Below, piece after piece: positions 15,020-22,309 of a DNA stretch of 36,728 nt. Within the stretch, counting starts at the first letter, position 1. The number at the start of each line of letters is the position of its first letter. A model generated the notes under the pieces. It saw only the letters and a list, made by a program, of their open reading frames with translations. It was not told where the DNA came from and searched no databases. This DNA is from Lachnospiraceae bacterium (GTDB lineage Bacteria; Bacillota; Clostridia; Lachnospirales; Lachnospiraceae), in the NCBI GenBank assembly GCA_900770345.1, contig CAAGKF010000199.1:1-36728 (forward strand), written 5' to 3'. Both the position numbers and the translations under genes were made by a program.

Positions 15020-15769
15020 TTAAATCAGATCCAGCCCCTTATTCCGGTAATCAGAAGCCATTTCTCCGGATACGTCCTTATCTGTGATCAGTGTAGTAAA
15101 AGCCTCGATGCCGCATACGTGATAGCGCGATACGGTGTTCAGCTTGATGGGATTTACCAGGGCAATGACCCGGCGGGAGGAGCGGATCAGCTGCCGCTTA
15201 ATGCTGACCTCATCCGGATAGGGAATGGTCATGCCGTATTCCGGGTGGATGGCATAGACGCCCATAAAACACAGATCCGGATGGTACTGGGCAGCCTGAG
15301 CCGCGGCTGTTTCCCCCACGTTGGTCATGGAATCCTTCAGCAGGTTTCCTCCCAGGACGATGACGTCCACCTGATCCTTCATAGAGCAGGCATGGGCTAT
15401 ACTGTAGCTGTTGGTCAGTACCGTAAGCTTCAGCCCGTTGGGAATATTTTTGGCGAACTGCAGATTGGTGCTGCTTCCGTCGATAGCCACCAGCTGGTCC
15501 GGTTCCAGAAAGCTCAGGGCTTTTCCTGCCAGCCGCTGCTTCAGCTCCACATCGGTGGCTTCCCGGTCAAAAAAGTTGATCACCGGCTGTTCCAGAGGAA
15601 TGGCGCCTCCGAATACACGCTTCAGCTGTCCCTTCTGATCCAGATCCAGCAGATCCCTGCGGACGGTATCCTCTGATACATTTAATTCCACTGCCAGCTT
15701 GCTGACCACTACCTTGCCGGAGGTGTGGAGCTTATTTAAGATCAGCGCCTGACGTTCTTCCTTCAGCAT
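15020..15769 (-). CDS. DeoR-family sugar-metabolism transcriptional regulator
   Basis: The 249-aa protein has an N-terminal DeoR winged helix (MLKEERQALIL start; recognition region LNVSEDTVRRDLLDL about residues 28-43) and a C-terminal DeoRC sugar-phosphate sensor domain (I-D-G-S-S-T-N about 93-100, VLGGNLL about 142). Such proteins are repressors relieved by phosphorylated sugars. I place the start at 15769, with AGGAGG upstream inside the preceding gene. Longer in-frame starts would lie deep in the esterase. It overlaps the esterase by 7 bp, so the two are co-translated. Targets are probably the aldolase gene and its own operon. Confidence 0.92.
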   Translation of the reverse strand: MLKEERQALILNKLHTSGKVVVSKLAVELNVSEDTVRRDLLDLDQKGQLKRVFGGAIPLEQPVINFFDREATDVELKQRLAGKALSFLEPDQLVAIDGSSTNLQFAKNIPNGLKLTVLTNSYSIAHACSMKDQVDVIVLGGNLLKDSMTNVGETAAAQAAQYHPDLCFMGVYAIHPEYGMTIPYPDEVSIKRQLIRSSRRVIALVNPIKLNTVSRYHVCGIEAFTTLITDKDVSGEMASDYRNKGLDLI

Positions 15770-16620
15770 ACGGGTGCCTCCTTCTGATAGATCCATTCCT
15801 TTGCCAGCTTGATCCAGCCCTGACAGTGGGGAAGGTTGCATTTGCGGTCGGGCCCTGACACCTCATCAGTAGCCAGGGAAAGGCCGTGATTTCCGTACGG
15901 GTAGATATGAAGCTCCAGACTGACGCCGGCTGTCCGCAGGGACTGAGCCAGAAGAAGAGAGTTTTCCACCGGTACGGAATTGTCGGTCCAGGTGTGCCAC
16001 AGGAAGGTGCGGGGCGTGTGCGGGCCGATCTGATATTCCAGGGAGACCTGACGGCGCATTTCTTCATCATCGGCGAGCTCCGGTCCCAGCAGTTCCGTAA
16101 ATGAGCCCTTGTGAGCCTTTTCACTGGATGTGATCACGGGGTAGCACAGGATCATGCCGTCCGGCCGGATCTGCTCTCCTGTAAGCTTTAAGGGTTCGAA
16201 AAGAGCGGGACGATTCCACATGGCGCCCAGGCAGCATGCCAGATGTCCTCCGGCAGAGAAGCCGGAAACAAGAATATTTTTGGGATCGATATGCCATTCA
16301 TCTGCATGCTCCCGCACCAGAGCCACAGTCCTGGCCAGCTCCATCAGGGCTGTGGGATACCGCTCCGGAGATACGTGGTAATGGAGGACGAATACCTGGC
16401 ATCCTGCTGCCAGATATTCCATGGCCACCGGCTGGTCCTCCCGGGGAGAAACAAAACGGTAGCCTCCGCCGGGACAGAGTATCACGGCGGGGCGCCTGCG
16501 GTCGGGCGCCTGAGAGAGGGGGGATAAAAGATAAGCGGTCAGATCGGCGCCCTCGCTGTCAGCGCGCCTGTGACCGCATTCTTCAGAAGTTACTGTGATA
16601 GTGAAATGTCTGATATCCAT
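15763..16620 (-). CDS. Alpha/beta-hydrolase esterase, acetyl-xylan/pectin esterase-like
   Basis: The 285-aa protein has the BD-FAE/esterase fold: oxyanion region CPGGGY (residues 49-54), nucleophile elbow GFSAGG (Ser 122), Asp 213 in W-T-D-N and His 245 in G-N-H-G. All three members of the catalytic triad are present. There is no signal peptide, so it probably removes acetyl (or other) esters from imported oligosaccharides in the cytoplasm. Next to GH105 and GH28 the likely substrate is acetylated galacturonan or rhamnogalacturonan fragments (inference). It has its own promoter at 16689-16717 and is followed by the overlapping deoR gene. Confidence 0.85.
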   Translation of the reverse strand: MDIRHFTITVTSEECGHRRADSEGADLTAYLLSPLSQAPDRRRPAVILCPGGGYRFVSPREDQPVAMEYLAAGCQVFVLHYHVSPERYPTALMELARTVALVREHADEWHIDPKNILVSGFSAGGHLACCLGAMWNRPALFEPLKLTGEQIRPDGMILCYPVITSSEKAHKGSFTELLGPELADDEEMRRQVSLEYQIGPHTPRTFLWHTWTDNSVPVENSLLLAQSLRTAGVSLELHIYPYGNHGLSLATDEVSGPDRKCNLPHCQGWIKLAKEWIYQKEAPVC

Positions 16621-16637
16621 GATGAACCGCCTTTCTG

Positions 16638-16657
16638 CCTGCGGCGCAGGCCGCAGG
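16638..16657. other. GC-rich hairpin in the esterase leader
   Basis: CCTGCGGC and GCCGCAGG pair perfectly around a 4-nt loop, between the esterase promoter and its ribosome site. It could hinder or regulate translation initiation. Confidence 0.55.
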
Positions 16658-16688
16658 AGCTGTTGTGATATGCATGCTTATTGTATTT

Positions 16689-16717
16689 ATTATACTGGAA
16701 GAAAGGACGGGTATCAA
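16689..16717 (-). promoter_or_regulatory. Promoter of the esterase-deoR operon
   Basis: Minus strand TTGATA (16717-16712), a 17-bp spacer and TATAAT (16694-16689). Confidence 0.75.
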
Positions 16718-16730
16718 GGTTTTGTCTGTT

Positions 16731-17870
16731 TTACTGTTTATTCTCCAGATCCCGGAACAGGATCTCAACATAGGCCAGGATCAGCGGAGCCACACCCTTG
16801 GCCTCGTTCTTTACAATGGGTTCTCTCATGTAATAATCGAAGGTGCCTTCGCGCATTTCCTTATTTCCAAGTCCGGCTACCAGGCAGATGCCGTCCAGCT
16901 GAAGCTCGCCGTTTTCTTCGGACAGGTAAGTGCTGCAGATGCCGTTGAAGGCTTTTTCGCCGTACTGGAAGTAGCTGCGGTCCAGATAACCCATACGCAC
17001 GCTCTTCATGATAGCGTAGGCAAAAATAGCGGAACCGGATTCCTCCAGGTAATTCGGCTCGATGCCGCCGCGGTTCACTACCTGATACCACATACCGGTG
17101 GCTTCATCCTGATAAGGAAGCATGGCGTCGATCAGTTCCTTATAAATGGTATTCAGCTTTGCCTTTTCTTCTGACATAGAAGCAGGCATAACCTCCATGG
17201 TGTCGATCAGGGCCATGGCGTACCAGCCCAGAGCTCTCAGCCAGAAATTTTCAGAAAGTCCTGTCACCTTATCGCACCAGAACATCTGGCGGGAATCGTC
17301 GTAGGCATGATAATACAGGCCGTTTCTTAAGTCACGCATCTTCTCATAGACCGTAAGGAACTGTTTATAGGAGTCTGCGCAGTTTCTGCAGTCGTTGTAG
17401 GTCACTTCATACTGCATATAGAAGGGCTGCGCCATATACAGGCCGTCCAGCCAGATCTGGTTTGGATAGATTTTTTTGTGCCAGAAATTGCCGGTTGAGG
17501 TGCGGGGCTGGCCCTTCAGCTGGCTGTATACGGTATCGATGGCTTTGCGGTACTTTTCCTTTCCGGTAAGCTTGTAGAGATCAAAGAGAGTCTTTCCGGC
17601 GTTTACGTTGTCCAGATTGTACTCCATCGGATCGTAGGATTCGATAGAGCCGTCATCATGTACAAAGTAATCAATGAAGGAATCAGCGAACTCCAGATAA
17701 TGTTCATCCTTTGTAATATGGTACAGTTCGATGATAGCCTTGATCATACAGCCGTCAATGTAGTTCCAGGTAGATTTCTTTCCTTCCTTGATTTTTTCGA
17801 TGTTCCAGATGGGAGCCTGCGGCGTGCTCTTCTCGAGCAGCTGATTGATGTAGCGATCCAGAATTTCCAT
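16731..17870 (-). CDS. GH105 unsaturated rhamnogalacturonyl/glucuronyl hydrolase
   Basis: The 379-aa (alpha/alpha)6-barrel enzyme is of the YteR/YesR type. It shows TGNFWHKKIYPNQIWLDGLYM with the acid/base Asp 142 (YteR Asp143), substrate-lining N-F-W-L-R-A-L-G-W-Y, and a complete C-terminus. It removes the unsaturated uronic acid from oligosaccharides produced by pectate or rhamnogalacturonan lyases, in the cytoplasm (no signal peptide). It is transcribed divergently from the sugar ABC operon. A cre/LacI-type operator lies 64 bp upstream of its start. AAGGAG precedes the ATG. No clear -10/-35 pair was found for it. Confidence 0.94.
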   Translation of the reverse strand: MEILDRYINQLLEKSTPQAPIWNIEKIKEGKKSTWNYIDGCMIKAIIELYHITKDEHYLEFADSFIDYFVHDDGSIESYDPMEYNLDNVNAGKTLFDLYKLTGKEKYRKAIDTVYSQLKGQPRTSTGNFWHKKIYPNQIWLDGLYMAQPFYMQYEVTYNDCRNCADSYKQFLTVYEKMRDLRNGLYYHAYDDSRQMFWCDKVTGLSENFWLRALGWYAMALIDTMEVMPASMSEEKAKLNTIYKELIDAMLPYQDEATGMWYQVVNRGGIEPNYLEESGSAIFAYAIMKSVRMGYLDRSYFQYGEKAFNGICSTYLSEENGELQLDGICLVAGLGNKEMREGTFDYYMREPIVKNEAKGVAPLILAYVEILFRDLENKQ

Positions 17871-17933
17871 AGTACTGTTTCTCCTTCTTACTTATATATT
17901 GATATGATGCGTCATAGAAGCTTCCTTCGAAGC

Positions 17934-17949
17934 TTGAAAACGTTTGCAA
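17934..17949. promoter_or_regulatory. cre / LacI-family operator upstream of GH105
   Basis: TTGAAAACGTTTGCAA fits every position of the CcpA cre consensus WTGNAANCGNWNNCAW. It could serve CcpA or the local LacI regulator encoded at 23976-25001. Confidence 0.65.
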
Positions 17950-18129
17950 ATAAAAAGACGGTAAAACGAACAAAGTTCTTTTAAAAAAAATGTCAAAAAA
18001 GACAAAATTGACGTTGAAAGTTGTGATTTTCCGCTTTTTTTTCCTGAGTCCATCTTATCACAAAATTCAGAAGAAAAAAATTGGATATAGTATACAAAAA
18101 AAAATAACATAAATATACATAATATACAA

Positions 18130-18158
18130 TTGACATCCAATTGTTTTAATGCTAATAT
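18130..18158 (+). promoter_or_regulatory. Promoter of the sugar ABC operon
   Basis: TTGACA at 18130-18135, a 17-bp spacer and TAATAT at 18153-18158. It leaves a leader of about 150 nt containing the second operator. Confidence 0.65.
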
Positions 18159-18252
18159 GGAAATACCAGGGGAAAATTGATGCATGATTGCTTAAATTAC
18201 TCCAAAAATTCGACTTCTAAGGTAGCAGAAGTGCATAAATTTTTCAAAAAAG

Positions 18253-18268
18253 ATGCAAACCTTTGCAA
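18253..18268. promoter_or_regulatory. Second LacI-type operator, in the leader of the sugar ABC operon
   Basis: ATGCAAACCTTTGCAA is a near-perfect palindrome (TGCAAA-CC-TTTGCA). It matches the cre consensus except for a central CC in place of CG, which favours a specific LacI regulator over CcpA. Downstream position suggests a roadblock. Confidence 0.6.
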
Positions 18269-18312
18269 AATATACTTGTAAAGGAATATAAAAGAAAGGG
18301 AGAGAAAGTAAC

Positions 18313-19698
18313 ATGAGGAAAACTTTCAAAAAAGCATTATCACTGGTTCTGGCTTCTACTATGGCGCTGTCACTGGCAGCCTGCGGCGGAAGCTCATCCA
18401 ATTCAGCTGCACCTGCAGAGACAAAGGCTGCGGCAGCTGAGACAGAGGCTACCACTGCAGAGCCTGCGGCAGCCGAAGGCCTTACTGTGAACACCACAGA
18501 CCCGATCACGATCACTATGAGCTGGTGGGGCGGTGATTCCAGACACGAGGCAACCATGAAGGCTGTTGAGGCTTTTATGGAGAAGTATCCAAACATCAAG
18601 GTTGAGATGCAGTACGCTGCATGGAGCGGCTGGGAAGACAAGATGAGCGCTTCCTTCGCTACCGGTACCGCACCTGATGTGAACCAGATCAACTGGAACT
18701 GGATCGCCTCCTTCAGTTCAGACGGATCCGCTTTCTATGATCTGAACAAGGTATCCGACATCCTGGATCTGACTCAGTTCCCGGAGAGCTCCCTGGCTGA
18801 CTGTACTGTAGCCGGAGAACTGCAGGGCGTTCCGATCTCTTTGACAGGACGTATTTTCTACTGGAACAAGACCACATTTGAGAAGGCCGGCCTTGATACA
18901 CCGAAGACCCTGGCTGATCTGATGGCTGCAGGTCCGATCTTCCAGGAGAAGCTGGGAGATGAGTATTATCCGATCGCTCTGGGCGAGTACGACAGAGTAA
19001 TCCTGATGGTATTCTATCTGGAGTCCAAGTACGGCAAGGCATGGGTTGAGAACAACGAGCTTCAGTACACTGCTGAAGAGATCCAGGACGGTCTGGAGTT
19101 CATCCAGTCTCTGGAGGACAACCATGTAACCAACACCATCAAGGGTATCGCAAATGACGGTGCTGATTCTCTGGACAAGAACCCGAAGTGGATGGATGGC
19201 CGTTACGCAGGTATCTTTGAGTGGGATTCCTCCGCATCCAAGTTTGAGGGCGCTTTAAATGAGGGACAGGAATTCGTAGTTGGCGAGGAATTCGCAGATA
19301 TGGGCGATTCCAACGGCGGATATGCCAAGGTTTCCATGTGCTTTGCTATCTCTGAGTCCGCAAAGAATCCGGCAGAGTGCGCAGCTCTGATCAACTTCCT
19401 GTTAAATGAGGAAGAGGGCGCCAAGATTATGGGATCTGAGCGTGGTATCCCGTCTTCTGCAGCAGGCTTAAAGGTATGTACAGACAACGGTCTGCTGAAT
19501 GAGAAGGTTGCAGAGGCGAACGGAAAGGTTCTGAATTTCGTAGAGTTCCCGCTGGATCCGAAGTTTGAGGCAGCAGCATTAAAGAACAGCGACGGCGTTT
19601 ACTATGACGTAATGGCAGGCTTAAGCTACGGCGATTATGATACAGAGGAAGCAGCTGATGTCCTGATCGAGGGCGTTGAGGAAGTTCTGAACAAGTAA
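18313..19698 (+). CDS. Sugar ABC transporter substrate-binding lipoprotein (family 1)
   Basis: The 461-aa lipoprotein has a signal peptide with lipobox L-A-A-C (Cys 24), an Ala/Glu/Thr linker (about residues 30-60) and an SBP_bac_1 fold with M-S-W-W-G-G-D near 72 and GTAPDVNQINWNW near 119-131. Family members bind oligosaccharides outside the cell. Location between GH105 and GH28 indicates oligogalacturonides or rhamnogalacturonan fragments. GGGAG precedes the ATG. It is the first gene of the rightward operon and is followed by two stem-loops that may raise its expression over that of the downstream genes. Confidence 0.93.
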   Translation: MRKTFKKALSLVLASTMALSLAACGGSSSNSAAPAETKAAAAETEATTAEPAAAEGLTVNTTDPITITMSWWGGDSRHEATMKAVEAFMEKYPNIKVEMQYAAWSGWEDKMSASFATGTAPDVNQINWNWIASFSSDGSAFYDLNKVSDILDLTQFPESSLADCTVAGELQGVPISLTGRIFYWNKTTFEKAGLDTPKTLADLMAAGPIFQEKLGDEYYPIALGEYDRVILMVFYLESKYGKAWVENNELQYTAEEIQDGLEFIQSLEDNHVTNTIKGIANDGADSLDKNPKWMDGRYAGIFEWDSSASKFEGALNEGQEFVVGEEFADMGDSNGGYAKVSMCFAISESAKNPAECAALINFLLNEEEGAKIMGSERGIPSSAAGLKVCTDNGLLNEKVAEANGKVLNFVEFPLDPKFEAAALKNSDGVYYDVMAGLSYGDYDTEEAADVLIEGVEEVLNK

Positions 19699-19713
19699 TG
19701 ATCCGTTATCTGT

Positions 19714-19771
19714 AACTTGAAAAAGTTTTTTTGGGGCTATCGTATGGTTCAAAAAACTGTGCGGCAGCCCC
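19714..19771 (+). other. Stem-loops between the binding protein and downstream genes
   Basis: A short AACTT-gaaa-AAGTT stem followed by seven T (19714-19732) precedes a long hairpin at 19733-19771 (GGGGCT/AGCCCC plus a 9-bp inner stem with G-U pairs). These could act as a partial terminator and mRNA-stabilising structure. Confidence 0.6.
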
Positions 19772-19786
19772 GCGAATTGAGTAAAT

Positions 19787-20383
19787 ATGAAAAATGAAGC
19801 TATGGCCTGCCTGCAGAATGCCGGCGCCCGGAAGGAAGAGTTTGAAAAGGTGCTGGCTGCTGCAAGGGAGGGATCAATTCCAAAAGACGGAAAGGAGCTG
19901 CTGGAGAAAAGCCGCGGGCTTGCTCCCGCTAAGGACAGCAGACAATTGTTTGAGTATCTTCCTTTCCGAATGGTATGTGAGACACAGTACGGAAAAAAAG
20001 AGGGGTATCAGGAGATTCTGAAACAGTTCAGGCAGATAAAAGAGCGGGATTTTGACAGAATGCTTCAGGGAACCTTAGCCGGAGAGACGGATGAGTGCCG
20101 GAATATGGCCTGGTTTCTGGCGGCCTGTGTGGATACCCTGGAGTTTACCTCAATGGAGATTTACGAGCAGTACCGTTATCTGGCAGACCTGATAAGAGCG
20201 TCAGTACATTCTCTGGCGGAGCAAAGCTGGGAGAAGAGGGATCTTCGCGGGATGGACCGGGAGACAGCGGGGCTGTTTGCCGCATCTGTTCTGAAGGCCT
20301 GTGATCTGAATGTGCTGTTAGCGGAAAAGTATGAAAAAATCGGCAGAGCGCTTCTGGCGTACAGCCGAAACAGTTCCCTGTAA
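19787..20383 (+). CDS. Degenerate GH105-like helical protein, catalytic Asp absent
   Basis: The 198-aa, mainly helical protein lies between the sugar-binding protein and permease genes. Three stretches line up with the GH105 enzyme of this locus: LFEYLPFRMVCETQYGKKE with LYMAQPFYMQYEVTYND; MAWFLAACVDTLEF with LGWYAMALIDTMEV; and GLFAASVLKACDLNVL with AIFAYAIMKSVRMGYL. In that alignment catalytic Asp 142 corresponds to Arg, and the sugar-lining segment between the first two blocks is largely missing. It looks like a shrunken, catalytically dead GH105 relative rather than random sequence. A ligand-sensing or accessory role is speculation. No good Shine-Dalgarno precedes the ATG, so translation may be weak. 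No signal peptide. Confidence 0.7.
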   Translation: MKNEAMACLQNAGARKEEFEKVLAAAREGSIPKDGKELLEKSRGLAPAKDSRQLFEYLPFRMVCETQYGKKEGYQEILKQFRQIKERDFDRMLQGTLAGETDECRNMAWFLAACVDTLEFTSMEIYEQYRYLADLIRASVHSLAEQSWEKRDLRGMDRETAGLFAASVLKACDLNVLLAEKYEKIGRALLAYSRNSSL

Positions 20384-20442
20384 GGGGAATAGCTTTGTAA
20401 CGCCTCGCGCGTCACAGAAATTTAAGTAAGGAGGAGTAAGGT

Positions 20443-21345
20443 ATGTCCAACAAAAAAGGCTTCAAGAAATGGTTCTCGGAGAATCTGGGTCTGGCATTTA
20501 TCCTGCCCTGGTTCATCGGATTTCTGGTATTCAAGGTATATCCTTTCGGATCCTCCCTGGTTTACAGTTTTACAGACTACCATCTGTTTGACGGTATCAC
20601 CAAGGTCGGTCTGATGAATTATCAGGAGATCTTTACCAAGACCAAGATCATCAAGGCATTCAAGGTTACATTCCAGTATGCATTTATGACAGTGCCCTTA
20701 AAGCTGGTATTCGCGCTGTTCATCGCATACATCCTGAACTTCAAGATCAAAGGCGTGAACCTGTTCCGTGTTGCTTACTACATTCCTTCCATCCTGGGCG
20801 GTTCCATTGCGATCGCCGTACTGTGGAAGGCAATCTTCAAGGGCGACGGTATTGTTAACATGATCCTCAGTATCTTCGGTATCCCCGGCATTGACTGGCT
20901 GTCTGAGCCGAAATACGCGCTGTTCATCATCTGTCTGCTCCGTGTATGGCAGTTCGGTTCTGCCATGGTTATCTTCCTGGCTGCGTTAAAGGGCGTATCT
21001 CAGGACCTGTATGAGGCAGCTTCCATCGACGGCGCCGGAAAGTGGAGACAGTTCTTCTCAATTACGGTTCCGATCATCACCCCGGTTATTTTCTATAACC
21101 TGGTAACTCAGCTCTGCCAGGCGTTCCAGGAATTCAACGGACCGTACATCATCACAAGCGGCGGACCGAGAAACGCGACAACGCTGATTTCACTGCTGAT
21201 CTACAACAACGCGTTCAAGAGCTACGAGATGGGTCTGGCAAGTGCCCAGGCATGGTGTCTGTTCATTATCGTCTGCGTACTGACGATCATTGCGTTTGCA
21301 AGCCAGAAGAAGTGGGTTTACTATTCTGACGAGGATGGGAGGTAA
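20443..21345 (+). CDS. Sugar ABC transporter permease (UgpA/LplB type)
   Basis: The 300-aa permease has six helices and the carbohydrate-uptake-1 features: N-terminal LAFILPWFIGFLVFKVYPFGSS and the coupling loop LYEAASIDGAGKWRQFFSITVPIITP (about residues 188-213). It forms a heterodimer with the next permease. AAGGAGGAGTAAGG gives it a very strong ribosome site. The cluster encodes no ATPase, so a shared MsmK/UgpC-type ATPase from elsewhere must power it. Confidence 0.95.
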   Translation: MSNKKGFKKWFSENLGLAFILPWFIGFLVFKVYPFGSSLVYSFTDYHLFDGITKVGLMNYQEIFTKTKIIKAFKVTFQYAFMTVPLKLVFALFIAYILNFKIKGVNLFRVAYYIPSILGGSIAIAVLWKAIFKGDGIVNMILSIFGIPGIDWLSEPKYALFIICLLRVWQFGSAMVIFLAALKGVSQDLYEAASIDGAGKWRQFFSITVPIITPVIFYNLVTQLCQAFQEFNGPYIITSGGPRNATTLISLLIYNNAFKSYEMGLASAQAWCLFIIVCVLTIIAFASQKKWVYYSDEDGR

Positions 21346-21350
21346 ATAAT

Positions 21351-22208
21351 ATGACAAGAGAGACCAGAAGGAAAATTTCCACATTTTTCCGTTATTTCGT
21401 TCTTATTGCAGTTGGTTTCGTTATGGTTTACCCCCTGATCTGGATGGTAGGCGCTACTTTTAAGACCAATAATGAGATTTTCAGCAGCATCGGATTTATT
21501 CCGAAGAACCCGACCTTTTCCGGTTATCAGAACGCGATGAAGAGCTACGGAGGAGATATTGACCTGATCAAGGCCATGATCAACACCTACTCCATCGTTA
21601 TCCCGAAGGTTATATTCACGATCATCTCCGCAACCGTTACAGCTTACGGCTTCGCGAGATTTGAATTCAAGGGAAAAGGAATCCTGTTCGCAGTGCTGAT
21701 GTCAACCCTGTTCCTGCCGCAGGTTGTACTGAATGTACCGCAGTACATCATGTTCAACAAGTTCGGCTGGGTGAATCATCCTCTGTACCTGGCACTGATC
21801 GTGCCCACAATTTTTGCAACAGATACATATTTTGTATTCATGCTGATCCAGTTCTTAAGAAATATTCCGAAGGAGCTGGAGGAAGCAGCCAAGATCGACG
21901 GATGCAACAGTGTAAAGACACTGTGGTATGTGATCGTTCCCATGCTGAAGCCGTCAATCGTATCCTGTGCGCTGTTCCAGTTTATGTGGTCATCCAATGA
22001 CTTTATGGGACCGCTGCTTTATGTAAACACACCGGCGAGATATCCGGCCTCCATCTTCGTAAAGATGTCCATGGATGCTGATACAGGTTTTGAGTGGAAC
22101 CGAGTACTTGCAATGTCTCTGATCTCCATCATTCCTTCTCTGGTTGTATTCTTCCTGGCACAGGATTCCTTCATCGACGGTATTGCGGCCGGCGGTGTTA
22201 AGGGCTAA
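21351..22208 (+). CDS. Sugar ABC transporter permease (UgpE/LplC type)
   Basis: The 285-aa permease has six helices and the second-subunit features F-V-M-V-Y-P-L-I-W-M near residues 24-33 and the coupling loop LEEAAKIDGCNSVKTLWYVIVPMLKPS (about 176-202), ending D-G-I-A-A-G-G-V-K-G. It starts 5 bp after the first permease with GGGAGGT upstream, and is followed by a strong terminator. Together with the first permease it imports pectin-derived oligosaccharides (inference from neighbours). Confidence 0.95.
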   Translation: MTRETRRKISTFFRYFVLIAVGFVMVYPLIWMVGATFKTNNEIFSSIGFIPKNPTFSGYQNAMKSYGGDIDLIKAMINTYSIVIPKVIFTIISATVTAYGFARFEFKGKGILFAVLMSTLFLPQVVLNVPQYIMFNKFGWVNHPLYLALIVPTIFATDTYFVFMLIQFLRNIPKELEEAAKIDGCNSVKTLWYVIVPMLKPSIVSCALFQFMWSSNDFMGPLLYVNTPARYPASIFVKMSMDADTGFEWNRVLAMSLISIIPSLVVFFLAQDSFIDGIAAGGVKG

Positions 22209-22215
22209 TAATAAG

Positions 22216-22256
22216 ATGGGGCTTCTCGTTGCGGGAGGCCCCATTCTGTTTTTTAA
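22216..22256 (+). terminator. Rho-independent terminator of the sugar ABC operon
   Basis: ATGGGGC pairs with GCCCCAT (outer stem 22216-22222 with 22238-22244), with further pairing inside, then TTCTGTTTTTT. Confidence 0.85.
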
Positions 22257-22260
22257 AGGC

Positions 22261-22282
22261 TCTGACAGCCTGGACTGTCAGA
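22261..22282. repeat. Short inverted repeat before the GH28 gene
   Basis: TCTGACAG (22261-22268) and CTGTCAGA (22275-22282) form a perfect 8-bp inverted repeat just 28 bp upstream of the GH28 start; possible operator or leader hairpin. Confidence 0.5.
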
Positions 22283-22309
22283 AAAAATGTGAAAGGGGCT
22301 TGCCTTGAA

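Larger units (their letters stand above)
17871..18312. other. AT-rich divergent control region of the pectin locus
   Basis: The 442-bp gap between the GH105 gene and the sugar-binding protein gene has no convincing gene. It holds a cre/LacI-type operator near each gene (17934-17949 and 18253-18268), a HindIII-like inverted repeat AAGCTTC-cttc-GAAGCTT (17918-17935), several A-tracts and the rightward promoter at 18130-18158. Confidence 0.7.
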
